DNA of 64,000 bases from Desmodesmus armatus (GCA_007449985.2 VIIQ02000266.1:23002-87001); one strand, 5' to 3'. Positions 1 to 22,289 are shown, numbered from the stretch's first letter. Notes: generated by a model not told the origin, from the letters alone. Numbers and translations: made by a program.

Positions 1-168
1 ATCTGTGAAACCACCAGCCTGGCCGGGGATGATCGGGGACACGAAGATCGGCTCAGCTGACTTGATTTTCACCAAAAGAGTGTAATGCTTGCGTCCGATG
101 CAGCCACTGTTTGTCACTGCTGAGCAATGCTGTTCTGCCACCTCAGACCAGAACACGAAGTTTTCTCC
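1..168 (-). CDS. Partial gene of unknown function, internal exon leaving the window
   Basis: Read on the minus strand, a 3' splice acceptor (pyrimidine-rich stretch ending in CAG at 169-171) is followed by 56 open codons running off the left edge. The peptide starts GENFVFWSEVAEQ, contains CSAVTNSGCIGRKHYTLL in the middle and ends PIIPGQAGGFTD. The mixed composition, without low-complexity repeats, looks like real protein. No start or stop codon is inside the window and I do not recognise a family. The upstream exon should lie between 172 and about 1800 but I could not identify it. Confidence is moderate that it is coding and nil for function. Confidence 0.5.
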
Positions 169-1800
169 CTGAACAGCAGAACACCCGAGCAGAACTTACA
201 CCGACCCTAACGAAGAGGTGCTTCTAACCACAATCTTTGAGCTGGTTCACATTCACCTGTTCCCGCCCCAAAACCTCCCTGGTCCCACCCCACCTCCCTG
301 GGACCGGCCACCCGCCCACACCCGCCCTTACCCCCTACTTTCACACCGTGTGTGCCCGCCTCGTTTGTCACACAGTTCACACCCCCATCAAGGAGGCCCC
401 TTTTGTTGCGTTTTGCACACACACACACACCCTCCCTCGCCCACCACACCTGAAGTACCCCCCCCCCCCCCCCCCCTCCGCTGAAGTGCGACCCAAACCT
501 CAGCCGCCTGAGTGCCCCACTTGGAGTTGTTGGTTTCCTCTAGCCGTCAGCCAACCAGCCTCATGTTCGCCTCCATGCTCACATTGGTTGGGAGCATGCA
601 AGCTGCCCCCCAATTCTGTCCCTCCCTTTGCAGTGCTCTCCCCTGCCAGCTATAAGTGCATTCCACTGACAGCTTTAAGTTGCCGGCCGTATGGCCGAAA
701 TGCTTTCAGCACACTCCCCTTGGAAAGTGGCGGGTGCTCCCCAGCCTTGGGTTGTGGATGCAAGGCACTTCCAAAGGTGCCATGGTCGCCATGCATTAAG
801 ATGTGCATGGCGTTGTTACCCATTGAGGCAAACACACAGCAAGGCCCCAGCACACAACGCGGCATATGGGCTGCACACCACATACAGCCTGATCCAAACA
901 TCGGGTGACTCGGCACAGTACCAAAAAGCGCCCTAGCTAAAAACCGGCAAACAATTGCCAGCCGATCCGGCGAAAAGGCATTCATGCACTTGCACGAAGG
1001 GTGCAACAAGCACCCTATATTTGAGACGGCTCACGAAAACCCAAAAGCAGCTTACTGCTGCCATGTACACTGACAACCGCCAACAGTCCCCACAGGCATA
1101 GGCAGAAGAGAAATCAAGCAAAGCTTGTAGCATATTCAATCATCAAAAGGCTACTGTAGTGACACAAGTACTGTACAGGCTACTGTAACAATACATGTAC
1201 TGTACATGTACTGTACATGTACTGCGTGTACTACAGGTGCACCATTAGTACATGTGTATGTAACACTTGCAAACCCACTCAGTGTCCGCACGCGGCACCA
1301 CCCTTTGTCAAGCAAAAAAAGCAATGCTGCCAAACGCCAAACAATGTCAGGCCCCACCGCCCCCACATTAGCTCAAGGGAGCTACAGAGCGAGACGCCCC
1401 ACCAGGCTCAAGCCTCCACTCACTGAGTGTATGGCATACCCAAAACACTGCATCCATGTCCAAAGATGCCTTGCAAGCCACATTGTGGCCACATTGCCCA
1501 AAACACGTTCCCGGATTGAACATCCTGCGTAGAAGAACCCACTGCAACCTCCAAGCAACATCATTCCGACTGACGTGCGGGTGAGAAAACACCCACGCCG
1601 CTTGATTTGATCCTCGCAAAACACTACACCAACCGAGGATGAAAACACTTTCCACACACAGCATCTGCTCCCCCTCATCACAGAGGGCTCGCTTCGGCCG
1701 CCCCACACTCACAGTTTTGATCAAACAGGAAGAACCAAAAAGCCCCCTGCAATGTGTGAGCCATCTGTTCATACTGGTAACAGCCAGCACGCTGTGGCAC
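169..1800. other. No supported gene; intron or intergenic DNA
   Basis: This stretch holds a CA microsatellite (about 416-431), a C homopolymer (about 458-475) and scattered open frames with proline- or cysteine-biased composition. None has good splice borders or a recognisable motif. It is probably intron of the left-edge gene plus the 3' flank of the RNF170-like gene. Confidence 0.4.
1190..1224. repeat. Short palindromic tandem repeat
   Basis: An 11-bp unit, CATGTACTGTA, is repeated about three times. Each unit is itself part of a TACATGTA palindrome, so the tract can form hairpins on either strand. Confidence 0.7.
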
Positions 1801-1802
1801 AC

Positions 1803-1807
1803 TTACA
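1803..1807 (-). terminator. Candidate polyadenylation signal of the RNF170-like gene
   Basis: TTACA on the plus strand reads TGTAA on the minus strand, the usual green-algal poly(A) signal. It lies about 425 bp downstream of the stop at 2231, a typical distance. Chance occurrence cannot be excluded. Confidence 0.35.
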
Positions 1808-2230
1808 AATCCTGGTTAATTCACACACAGGCAATGCCGATCCCTGTGATCTGCCCAGGCTCTGCAGAAACACCTGGGAGAACTGGGGAATGCAGGCATT
1901 GTGTCAGTGCGGCAGCAATGCCCGGCCACGGTGCTGATGCACCAGGGACTCATTCATCAGGAAGCCTTCCATCCCCCGCACATACAAGCACTGGTACAGC
2001 TGCCAGCCGCCGCCGCTGCCAGCCGCACCCTGGCTTCTGCACCCTGCTGTCTGCTCGCTATTTTCTTGTTGCCTGAGCGGCAACACCCCCTCGAAGCTGC
2101 CTGCCTGCCTGCCTGCACCCATGTTGCGTTGCAGCCATCGCTGCTGCAGGGGACATCTGGCCCACAACACGGTCCCTACATGTGCTAAAGCTGGAAGCAT
2201 TCATCAGCTGCTTGAACAATCCCTGCTGCC

Positions 2231-2877
2231 TCAAGCCCTTGGCACGGCCCTGTCTTTGAGCAGCTGGTACACACTGCAGACGACATAGTACAGCACCAGA
2301 GCTGCAAAATCAACAACACAGTACAGTACAGGGCAGGGCAGGATCACCGGGAGACCAAGACACCCAGTGTGAGCCCAGGGCCGTTACCATGAATGCTGTA
2401 ACGTGTGGCTTCCTACAGATAAAGTGGCCATTGAAAAACATAGTGACATGCAACCTAGGCAAGAACCGAAAGAATGCGCAGCACGCCCAACACAGGTACC
2501 AGGTGTCTGCCCAAGCAATCACCAGCAACCAGCACCCCACTGCCGTCACCCCCCCCCCCTCTCTCGTCGTCATCTATCCACCCGTTCATTGACACACACG
2601 CGATATCACACCACTCCCCCCCCCCCATTCCAACCCCTCTCGGACCGCTTCACCCCCCCCCCCCCCCCCGCCCCCCCTCTTACCATTGTCAATCCACCCA
2701 ACCAGTGGAATAATGTCTGAAATGATGTCCAGCGGTGATAGGATGTTCAGCATGCCCAGCACTCAGTATGATGTACAGCATGCTCAGCAGTTGTCGACAC
2801 AGTGAGGTAAGGTGCTTGCCCTCCCCACTAGCACCGCCAGCACCCCCACCACCACCACTCTCCCCCCTTCCCCTCAC

Positions 2878-2910
<33 letters not shown>

Positions 2911-4758
2911 ACCCCACCCCTCACCGTCATCGATCCAACCAACCAAAGGTATGAAATCTGGGATGATGTCCAGTGGTGACAGGATGTACAGCATCCCCAG
3001 CAGCGGCGTCAGATACACCCACATAGAAGTGCGCATATGGGCTATGTTGGCCTTGTGGCTGGCTAGAGACCCTGGCAGGGCCAGCACAGGGTGCTGCTGA
3101 CCATTGCTGCCAGCATTGCTGCCGGCGGCTGCGGCGGCTGGGATGGCAGCAGTGACCTGACTCAGCATCTGGCCAAGGCTTCCTACTGGGGGCTCACTGC
3201 CGACACCTGGAAAGGAGGGTGCAGAGGAAGGGGTAGTGGGCAGCAGAATGTGGCGGGCAGCAGAATGTGGCGAGAGCAGAGCAGTAGGGTGATGCAGCAT
3301 GAGGACGGGGCAAAGCAAGGAGGTACGGTTATGGCACGACTGCAAAGGCAGATGCAGATGAAGGATTAGCGGGCAGCAGAATGTGGCAGGAGCAGAGCAG
3401 CAGGTGTGGTGGTGAGAAAGCACACCAGGAGGGCAGGACAGGGCACGACAGGGAGGTGCTACACACGGCAGATGCAAACGAGGATAGGCAATGCAGTCAT
3501 CTGCTGACACTGCAGTAGTGTGCTTGCGCCACAGCAGTGCCACAGCCTGTAAATCTCCTTTAAGGACTCGCGTGTCCTATGCACCCGTTGGCCACCGAAG
3601 CAGTTGCCCTGGTCAGCCCCCAGGCTTGCTAATCTGCCCTCTAGCATTGCCAAGCAAGTTTCTGTCTCCAAACAAAGTAGTATTTCTGTACTGATGGTCT
3701 AAACCCCACAACCATGCCTCAGGACGTACCCCGTACCTATGTTGCGGAAGACCCCAGCGGACCCAAAGGCATGATATGACACACAATGAGTGCAAACGAG
3801 GATGGCCAATAATCAGCCAAGTAGTGTGCCTGCTGCTCAGGTGTCACATGTGACAGGCTGTACAAGCTGTACGTTTCCCCAAAGACTCGCCTTTGCAAAC
3901 CTGGCCACCGATGCAGTTGCCCTGGCAGCCCCCAAGCTCGCTGAGCTGTGCTTGAGCAATATTCTGTCTCCAAATAATACAATTTGTAATGTAACGTTTT
4001 TTTGTAGTGATGGGCACATTCCCAGTAGCATTGGTCGGGATACCTCTCCTACCTGTGTTGCGGAAGACCCCAGCGGGCCCAAAGGCTGGGGTGGGCTGGT
4101 GCCGCTGCTGCTGCTGGGGCTGCCGCTGCTGTTGGGTGCTGCCTGCAAGCAGCGACAGTGACTTGAGAAAATGAGCCTTGCCGAGTCGTGTGATCCAAGG
4201 CCTGCTTGGTGTGTCACGGTGCACCCTGTCCGGCCATAAGCTGGTTGTGGCTGGCAGCCCATGGGACAGATGCCTATCATGGGGAACAGAAATGCCAGAG
4301 TGGAACTGAAACAGCGAATCCAGGCGCATGCGTCTGATGCTATTGAAATGAGCAAGCTAATGATCTGCTCAATGGTATATCCATGCAGCAGTACTTGCCG
4401 CAACCAGTTAGACAGTAACTGCTGCTGCAGGGCATCAAACCGCGACAGTCTGACTAGTTTTAGCAACATCACAACTAGAGGGTGTGGGGGAGAGAAGGTG
4501 GTCTTGCACACCTGCTGCTGCACCTGTTCCGCCAGCCCGGGGGTCATCCATAGCATCCAGCAGACGCAGCAGTGCTATGTTTGCATGGGGGTTAGAAGCG
4601 CGGGCTCTGCACTCGGGACAGTTCCGGAAGGACCTGGGCGAGGTCTTTATGCACTGCTCACAAAAGCTGTGGCCACAGCCCAGGTCGAAGGGCCGCTGGG
4701 TTGTGCTGTTGTACGTGTTCAGGCAGACACTGCACTGCAGCACGTCCGTGTCCACCAT
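2231..4758 (-). CDS. RING-finger / DUF1232 protein, RNF170-like E3 ubiquitin ligase
   Basis: The protein probably transfers ubiquitin to membrane-associated substrates; RNF170 relatives sit in the ER membrane. The start is the ATG at 4758, just before the RING: CSVC, then CGHSFCEQC, then CPEC, a complete C3HC4 pattern within residues 9-50. The C-terminal part is a DUF1232 domain: exon 3206-2925 carries LLGMLYILSPLDIIPDFIP and VGWIDD, and the last exon 2301-2231 carries ALVLYYVVCSVYQLL and ends PRA-stop. The phase joins WIDD to ALVLYY exactly. The middle exons are less certain. A long mixed-composition frame (LSNWLRQVLLHGYTIEQI) follows the RING but is one base out of frame at a C5 run near 4540. 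Two intragenic tandem duplications lie in the introns. It is divergent from the ARGLU1-like gene. The RING and DUF1232 assignment is firm; the complete exon chain is not. Confidence 0.75.
2684..2800 (-). repeat. Second copy of the DUF1232 exon
   Basis: On the minus strand this encodes LGMLNILSPLDIISDIIPLV followed by GWIDNG and a GT donor (2683-2682), clearly paralogous to the exon ending at 2925. The two are separated by long C/G homopolymers (2880-2911, 2653-2671 on the plus strand). The copy keeps the same reading phase at its donor, so it could serve as an alternative exon; it could equally be a decaying duplicate. Confidence 0.8.
3471..4095 (-). repeat. Tandem duplication of about 310 bp inside the RNF170-like gene
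   Basis: Two diverged units (about 3471-3780 and 3793-4095) share blocks such as GCAAACGAGGAT, CCACCGAAGCAGTTGCCCTG versus CCACCGATGCAGTTGCCCTG, and GTTGCGGAAGACCCCAGCGG. The shared block near each unit's right end encodes AGVFRN on the minus strand next to splice-like borders. Confidence 0.75.
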
Positions 4759-5107
4759 CACTGACACAAGCTGAAGGGTTCAAATAGATGGGCAACTGTT
4801 GGGAGTGAGGAAGCCTGGGGCACTTGGCCGGGTGTGGGGACAGCCACGCTTTGTCAGCAGCAGAACAGTGCACAGTCACCTGGTGACGATGGCTGAGATG
4901 CAAGAGCGAGTGAGGGTAACGGCAAGCAGTAAGCCCGTCTGGTTTTCAAGTGTCGACAAATCTGCGACACACGCATGGGCAAGGGAACGCCGACAGTTAT
5001 CAACGGTGATCACACGCAACCCCACCAGTGTGCCGTCCAACACCCGCACTCTGGCCTTACATGCAGATTACACATCAAGAGTGCTGTGCTGGACCATCAC
5101 TGGATTC
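4759..5107. promoter_or_regulatory. Divergent intergenic region with 5' leaders
   Basis: About 350 bp separate the RNF170-like start (minus) from the chosen start of the ARGLU1-like gene (plus), so both promoters should lie here. No TATA box or other named element is evident. The plus-strand frame stays open upstream to ATGs at 4890 and 4896, so the ARGLU1-like protein could start earlier than annotated. Confidence 0.35.
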
Positions 5108-8100
5108 ATGGGCTCAGGGCCTGACAATGGCGCTGCTGCTGATCCATCAGACATACAGGACACAGCAGCAGCATCTGTCACAGCTGCAAAGTCCCCGCAT
5201 AGCCTTGCTGCTGATCAGCAGCATGCTGATGAAGCTGTCGTGTCCGATCAGCAACAGCAAATGGTGACAGATGCAGACCAAGCTGAAGCTGCTGCTGCTG
5301 AGGCCACCACCAACGGCCTGCAGCAGCAGGACTCGCCTGCCGCAGAAGCAGCAGCAGCAGTACGTTCAGAATCTGCAGGCGCAGAAGAGGGCGAAGCTGC
5401 TGCTGCGGGTAGTCCAGTTGCAGCATCAGTAGAGCAGGACAGTCCTGCTGCCCTTGCTGCCGCTTCAGCAGCTGCTGATGTTGATACAGCTGCAGCTGAT
5501 CCAGACCGTATAGCTGTCACAGATCCTGGCACGCACGCAGCTGATGCAAGCACGGCGCAGGAGGAGCAGCAGCAGCAGCAGCCAGCTAAGCTTGAAGTAG
5601 CAGCAGGTGGTGCAGCTGAGGATGCTGCTCAGCCCACAGCCAAAGAAGCAGCAGAAGCAGCCGAGGGTGACAGCAGCAAGCAGCCACCCCCTGCCGAGGC
5701 TGATCCCGCTGCAGCAGCCAAGGCCGGGGAAAAGCGCTCAAAAAGTGCCCGCAGCAGGAGTCGAAGCAGGGACCGCCTCCGCGACAGCAAACGCAGCAGA
5801 GGCAGCAGCAAGGAGCGGCCATCCGGCAAGGACCGGGATCGAGACAGGGACCGCGAGAAAGACCGTGACAGAAACAGAGAGAAGGAGAGGCAGAAAGTCA
5901 GGAGCAGGAGCAGGGACAGGCAGCGGGGGGAGGACAGGAGCCGTGGTGGGGACCGCCACAGGGAAGGGGGTGACAGACGCGACAGGAACCAAGAGCGGGA
6001 GCGGGAGCGAGAGCGGCGGCGAGGCAGCAGCAGGGAGCGGGAGCGGGAGCGGGAGCGTAAGGTCACTGGCGGCCGCAGCAGCAGACGCAGCCGCAGCAGG
6101 TGAGCTTGGCTTATCCAATTGCAATGCCAGGCACTAAGTTTGTTTGAGGTTTGGGGCAACATTGCTCGTACGCGCATTTGCAACTCCCCCAACTTTGCCA
6201 AAGGCACACCAGCTGACGTGTGGGCTGCCAGCTGCTAGGCAAGACACTGCATACTGCTACACAGATCGCTGCATACTCACTTACTGCCCTCTGTAGTGTT
6301 GGTCCAGTGGATGCGGCCTTCCAGGCTGGCGTCTTTTGCAGCATGTATGCTTGGGTGCACCGCCATGTGACACCTTTGTTCCCGCTCGTGATATGGCTAG
6401 CTATTGCCGAAGGTTGGACTCTGTGCTCAGTCACTGTTCTGTGATGTACTGTACTGTACGGCGTTGTGCTGACTTGCCTTCCTGTTCCCTGCAGATCGCG
6501 GGGCCGTGGTGGTGCTGGAGCGAGATCCCAGTCCACGCCTCGCCACCGGGACCGTGACAGGAGGGATGGTGGCAGGTGAGGTGTATAGTGGCCAGCAGGT
6601 GCCTAACTTACAATCATACAGCAATCAAGCCAGCGCTGATGCATCGCCTGAATCTCAAAGTCCCATAACTTTCATTTGCCCGTATTTTCCACAATGTCCA
6701 TCTTGCCTCTTGCGGATGCTTCGCCCTGGTGAGCAAGTCCTGCAACTGTCACTGCAACTGTCATTCCAACTGTTACCGCAACTGTCACTGCAACTGCCGC
6801 CTGTCCCCTCCGCAGGCGCGAATCAGACAGGGGCCGCAGGAGCAGCCGCCGCAGCCGCAGCCGCAGCAAGCATCTGCCGTGACTGTCAACACTTTTGCTG
6901 TGAATGTTACTCCAACTGTCACTGCAACTGCCGCTTGTTCCCCCCGCAGGCGTGAGTCAGACAGGGGCCGCAGGAGCAGCCGCCGCAGTCGCAGCCGCAG
7001 TCGCAGCAAGCAACGCAGCAGGAGCAGAAGTCGATCTGAAAAGCAGCGCGGAAGGAGCAGGAGCTCCAGCAGTAGCAGCAGCAGCAGCAGTAGTGAGGAC
7101 TCTGGGGGCAGCAGGAGCCGCAGCAGGAGTAGGAGCAGGGACAGCAGTGCTGAGCGAGCGCGGCAGGCTGAGGAGGCTGCAGCAGCTGCTGCAAACGCCG
7201 AGGCGCTGCGCAAGTAGGTGGATATGTGTTTACGTGTGGGGGGGGGGGGGGGGGGGGGGGGCTTGGGGGGGGGGGGGGATGCCGTGCAGGAGCAGGGACA
7301 GCAGCGCTGAGCGGGCGCGGCAGGCAGAGGAGGCTGCGGCAGTTGCTACAAATGCCGAGGCACTGCGCAAGTAAGTTTATGTGGATGCCGTTTGAGAGGG
7401 GGGGGGGGGCGATGGTGTAGAGGGATACTATGTTTGGGGATACCATGTTGATGCACAATAAGGTGTCTTTGTGAGCTGCTGTAAGCGACCACCTGGTGCG
7501 GCAGCAGATGGAGATGCTGGGGCGCTGCGAAAATAAGAACAGGTCATTGTTTGGTTGAGATGAGGGGGAATGCAATGCTGCCGCACCCGACGATGTGTTT
7601 GTCAGCTGCTCACTCGCGAAGGAGCAGCTGCAAACGCTGAGCTGCTGCGTAAGAAAGTCGGTCGGCATCCTTGTGTGGTGCTTGCCTTTCCAGTTGGCCA
7701 GCAGTGAGCCTTTTGCACAAGGCTACCTGCTGTGCCATGCTGTGCTGATGCTGCTTCTTGTGTGAACTGTCCCTTGGCGCTTGGCTGGCAGTGATGGCCG
7801 AATCAAGCAGCAGGATGGATGGCAACAGCATTCACTTTGGCTTCGAAATACATGCTTGTGCCTGTCACAACATCCTGTGGTGTGCTGTGCTGTGTTGTGC
7901 TGTGCTGTGTTTCAGGGCCCAGGCTGAGCTGGAGGAGTCTCTCATTAATGAGGAGCTGCAGCGTCTGCTGGGTGAATATGTGGAGTCGCGGGTGCGCGAG
8001 GCGCTGGCGAGCGAACACGTGCAAGCCAGCCTGGCAGAGCGGCTCAAGGTGAGCGGCTTGATCAGCTGCATGTGGGCTGTGCTGCCGCCAATCAACAGCA

Positions 8101-8931
8101 GCCTCAGCGGCCAGTCATATTGGAGTGCTGCTGACGAGGGGGTCAAGCAACGCATGCACAACATCTGCAACACCCTATCCCCTGCACACTCACACACACA
8201 TACACAGAGATATTTGAGCATTTGGCAAGGGAAGAGACCACAAGCTTCAGCTTAACAAGCCCGGTGGCTGTTCTGCTGCTGACTGCACCCCTACCCCCCC
8301 CCCCTACATCCCATCCCCCCCTCAACCCACCTCAACTACCCCACCCCCCCCACTCCACGGCCCCACACACTCAGGTTGAGCGTGCCAAGCTTGAGAAAAC
8401 GGTCGAAGAGGAGCTTGCTGCTGAGGCTGCCGCTGACGAGGAGGCAAAGCAGCACATGCACACACCTGCAACACACAATCCCCTGCCCCCCCCCCCAAAA
8501 AACACACGCAGTGGAGTTTGGGCATGTGGAGGACTTGCAGGGCTGAGGAACAATACAACAGGCTTCAGCTTGGTGGCTGTTATGCTGCTGAGCGCCTCCC
8601 CCCCTGCGCGTCCCCCCCCCCCCCTGGCACCTGCTGGATGCAATTTATGTATCAACGCAGGTTGAGCGTGCAAAGCTTGAGAAAGCGGTTGAGGAGGAGC
8701 TAGCCGCTGAGGCTGCTGCTGACGAGGAGGCAAAGCAGCGCATGCACACACCTGCAACACACAATCCCCTGCCCCCCCCCCCCCCACAAGGCAACTGGCT
8801 TCATCACACCCTGCTTGGTGGCTGTTATACTGCTGAGCCCCCTCCCCCCCCCCCCCCCCCTGCTGGATGCAATTTATGTATCATCGCAGGTTGAGCGTGC
8901 AAAGCTTGAGAAAGCAGTTGAGGAGGAGTTA

Positions 8932-8963
<32 letters not shown>

Positions 8964-10541
8964 CTATTGCGTGACCCACCCACCATCCCGTCCTTTTGAT
9001 GGCATGCAGGTTGAGCGCGCCAAGCTTGAGAAAGCGGTTGAGGAGGAGTTAGCTGCTGAGGCTGCTGCTGACGAGGAGGCAAAGCAGCAGAAGCGGGAGC
9101 AGATCGCAGCGGAGGAGCGGCGGCTGCAGGAGCTGGAGCAGAAGCGGCAATCTGAGGTGGGTGGCTGTGGCTTGCTGTGCTGTGCTGTTGTTGTGCTGTG
9201 CTGTGCTGTGCTGTGCTGTGCTGTGCTGTGCTGTGCTGTCCCCGTTGTCAATCATCTAGTGCATGTATCCTGATGTGCAGGAGGAGGCTGCTGTTGTGGC
9301 GTGTGAGGAGGAAGAAGAGGAGGGGCGGCGGTGTCGGCACTTCACTCACCCCTTGCAATCTCATTCATAGTTTTGTCATGGAACCTGTCTGGTTCCTGTC
9401 ATCATTCATTCATGGTGCATGCATGGTACTGTGTGTGCAGGGGGAAGCTGCTGTTGTTGCTCATGAGGAGGAGGAGCGGCGGCGGAGGCAATTCAATCTC
9501 CCCCTCCCTCAAAGACCACAAGTCTCGTCACTAGCTGAACAGTTTGATTTGCGCAACAACTGAACCAATGTTGTCATGTGCATGCAGGAGGAGGCTGCTG
9601 GTGTGGCTCGTGAGGAGGAGGAGCGGCGGCGGCAGTTCATTCCCCCCCTTTCTCTGCTCTCGTCTCAACGATAGTGTTATTCTTGCTGTCATCAATCAAT
9701 CATGCTGCATGGATTGTGTTTGCAGGAGGAGGCTGCTGTTGTGGCTCGTGAGGAGGAGGAGCGGCGGCGGCATGAGGCCCACCTCAAAAAGCTGCAGGGC
9801 GAACTGGAGGCGAAAAAGGAAGCCGAGCGCAGGTGTGTGGGGTTGGTTACTGCTGCAGTCTCAGGATGTAACATGTTGGGGCCACTGCTGTTACAAGTAA
9901 CGATGGGAAAGTTGGACTTGTCACAGCACGTCTAGCATGCGTCCACCCTCAAAAGCTGCAGGATAAACTCGAGGCAAAAAAGGAGGCTGAGCGCAGGTGT
10001 GTGGGGTTGGTGAGGGCAAAACACATACTGTTCCAGGTACAGACAAACCCGGCAGATGAGGCCGAAATTGGTCCCGGTATGGACTTGTAACTGTTACAAC
10101 CGTCTATCGGACACCCACTGCTGTGATGATGCCATTATAGGCATCACTGGCTCCTGGAGCCTGTACGGTACAGGTGCTGATATCAGCAAATGGCTGGCAT
10201 GAGCTCTTGAGCTTCATAGCTACAGGTGTAACTTTGGTTTGATTTTACTGTTGCAATCTTACAAATTGTAACCCGTAGACCTGCTCCCTTTTGTGTTTCT
10301 GTAGGAAGAAGAAGGAGGAGGCTCCTGAGAAGAAGGAGCAGAGTGGTGCTATACTTTGCTGGTGTAGTCATATAACAGTCACACTTGTTACTCGTGCGAC
10401 ACTAACGCTGCTCCCTTCCGTGTGTGTCCCTTTCGTGTGTGCAGGAAGAAGAAGGAGGAGGCTGCTAAGAAGAAGGAGCAGAAGAAGATCTTGGGAAAAG
10501 GCAGGGCCAAACTCAGCTTCAGCTTTGGCGGGGGCGCTTGA
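5108..10541 (+). CDS. ARGLU1: ARGLU1-like SR and coiled-coil nuclear protein
   Basis: The product is probably a nuclear splicing and transcription co-regulator. A phase-consistent exon chain is 5108-6099, 6495-6575, 6950-7213, 7916-8048, 9010-9156, 9726-9832 and 10445-10541, giving 606 residues. An Ala/Gln/Glu-rich acidic N-terminus (residues 1-215) is followed by a long RS/RD/RE domain (about 215-440). A charged helical segment then includes NEELQRLLGEYVESRVREAL and VERAKLEKAVEEELA. The C-terminus, KKILGKGRAKLSFSFGG, closely matches the ARGLU1 ending (ILGKG, then KLSFS). The start at 5108 was chosen because acidic coding composition begins there; 4890 is an alternative. Nearly every exon after the RS region has tandem partial copies, described separately. 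All exons keep GT-AG borders. Animal ARGLU1 is shorter and lacks the Ala/Gln-rich extension. Confidence 0.8.
6720..6949 (+). repeat. Duplicated 5' edge of RS exon 3
   Basis: A copy at 6816-6873 encodes RRESDRGRRSSRRSRSRSK, as does the start of the complete exon at 6950. Both are preceded by the same CAACTGTCACTGCAACTGCC intron tail and a C-rich acceptor, an offset of about 135 bp. The first copy runs into a stop within a few codons after the homology and lacks an obvious donor, so it is probably intronic. Confidence 0.8.
7214..7371 (+). repeat. Duplicated 3' edge of RS exon 3 with G-runs
   Basis: After the donor at 7214 come two long G homopolymers (7238-7261, 7266-7278). Then a second copy at about 7286-7371 encodes SRDSSAERARQAEEAAAVAT and has its own GTAAGT donor at 7372. 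Weaker fragments of the same unit recur near 7500 and 7620. Confidence 0.8.
7877..7910 (+). repeat. GTGCT pentanucleotide repeat before an acceptor
   Basis: Imperfect TGTGC/GTGCT repeats directly precede the 3' splice site at 7915. A longer version of the same repeat occurs after the donor at 9157. Confidence 0.75.
8375..9156 (+). repeat. ARGLU1: Fourfold tandem array of the VERAKLEK exon
   Basis: Copies start at 8375, 8661, 8890 and 9010, each right after a CAG acceptor and each encoding VERAKLEKAVEEELA or a near variant. The first, second and fourth continue with AEAAADEEAKQ. Only the fourth reaches a clear donor (9157). Copies 1-3 are followed by CA-rich or CTG-rich sequence and C-runs. 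The fourth copy begins and ends in phase 0, so inclusion or skipping would keep the frame. Unit lengths are about 286, 229 and 120 bp. Confidence 0.85.
9165..9240 (+). repeat. GTGCT pentanucleotide repeat after a donor
   Basis: About eleven GTGCT/GTGTT units follow the donor of the VERAKLEK exon almost directly. Confidence 0.8.
9281..9832 (+). repeat. ARGLU1: Fourfold tandem array of the EEAAVVAREEEERRR exon
   Basis: Copies begin after CAG acceptors at 9281, 9441, 9588 and 9726. They encode variants of EEAAVVAREEEERRR; only the last continues to EAHLKKLQGELEAKKEAERR and a donor at 9833. Between the copies lie 100-120 bp of related intron tail containing CATCATTCAT or CATCAATCAAT elements. 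A further fragment of the exon end (KLQDKLEAKKEAERR) recurs at 9950-9996. Confidence 0.85.
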
Positions 10542-10910
10542 GTAGCTCAGCTCCCAGGCAGAATGCTGCAGTTACTGTAATTGCAGATGGTGTTGACATG
10601 TGGCAGGGAAAAGGGCCATTCACTTGGCATGTGGCAGGGAAAAGGGCCATTCACTTTGGCGGCCAAACTGAGTTGCAGCTTTGGCGGGGGGCGCCTGATA
10701 CTGTGCTGTGCTTCACAGTCATTTACAGAGTCATATTGAATGGTGTTGGTGTGTGACAGAGCAAAGACAGGTCCAAGCTCAGCTTCAGCTTTGGTGGGAG
10801 CGCCTGAGACGTTGCTGTGTGCTGTAGCTATTTGCGCACTCATATGAATGGTGTTGGTGTGTGGCAGGGCAAAGGCAGGGCCAAACTCAGCTTCAGCTTT
10901 GGCGGCTGAG
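10305..10910 (+). repeat. ARGLU1: Duplicated last exon and repeated tails in the 3' UTR
   Basis: KKKEEA-type exon starts occur at 10305 and 10445. The second runs to the stop at 10541. Beyond the stop, three more copies of the tail (AAACTCAGCTTCAGCTTTGG or close variants) occur near 10662, 10779 and 10880, each after a TGGTGTTG...GCAGGG block, and the last two end in TGA. The 3' UTR is therefore built from copies of the terminal exon. Confidence 0.85.
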
Positions 10911-11099
10911 CCCTTGACAGGCTGTTCCTCCCCTGCTGCAGCTGCTGCTGCTGTACAGTACTGCAGTACCCCGCCCCATGGGTTTTGATGTTGCTGCTGC
11001 GTTATCGAAACGTTCGTTATGAGTTGTAAACGATGTATTGCAGCACCGTTTCACTCCCTGTTGGCAGTGTCAGTGCAATTTGACGACAGCCTGCTGCTT
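10911..11099. promoter_or_regulatory. Short gap between the ARGLU1-like and glycosyltransferase genes
   Basis: This holds a CTG tract (10938-10953) and TGTAA at 11025-11029, a plausible poly(A) signal for the ARGLU1-like gene about 490 bp after its stop. Both genes run in the same direction, so the downstream promoter must be compact or overlap the upstream 3' UTR. Confidence 0.35.

Positions 11100-22259
<11,160 letters not shown>

Positions 22260-22289
<30 letters not shown>

Noticed and set aside
8375..9832. Ordinary assembly duplication of ARGLU1 exons
   Set aside because: Copies differ in sequence, spacing and microsatellite content, unlike a simple mis-join; read-level confirmation would still be decisive.
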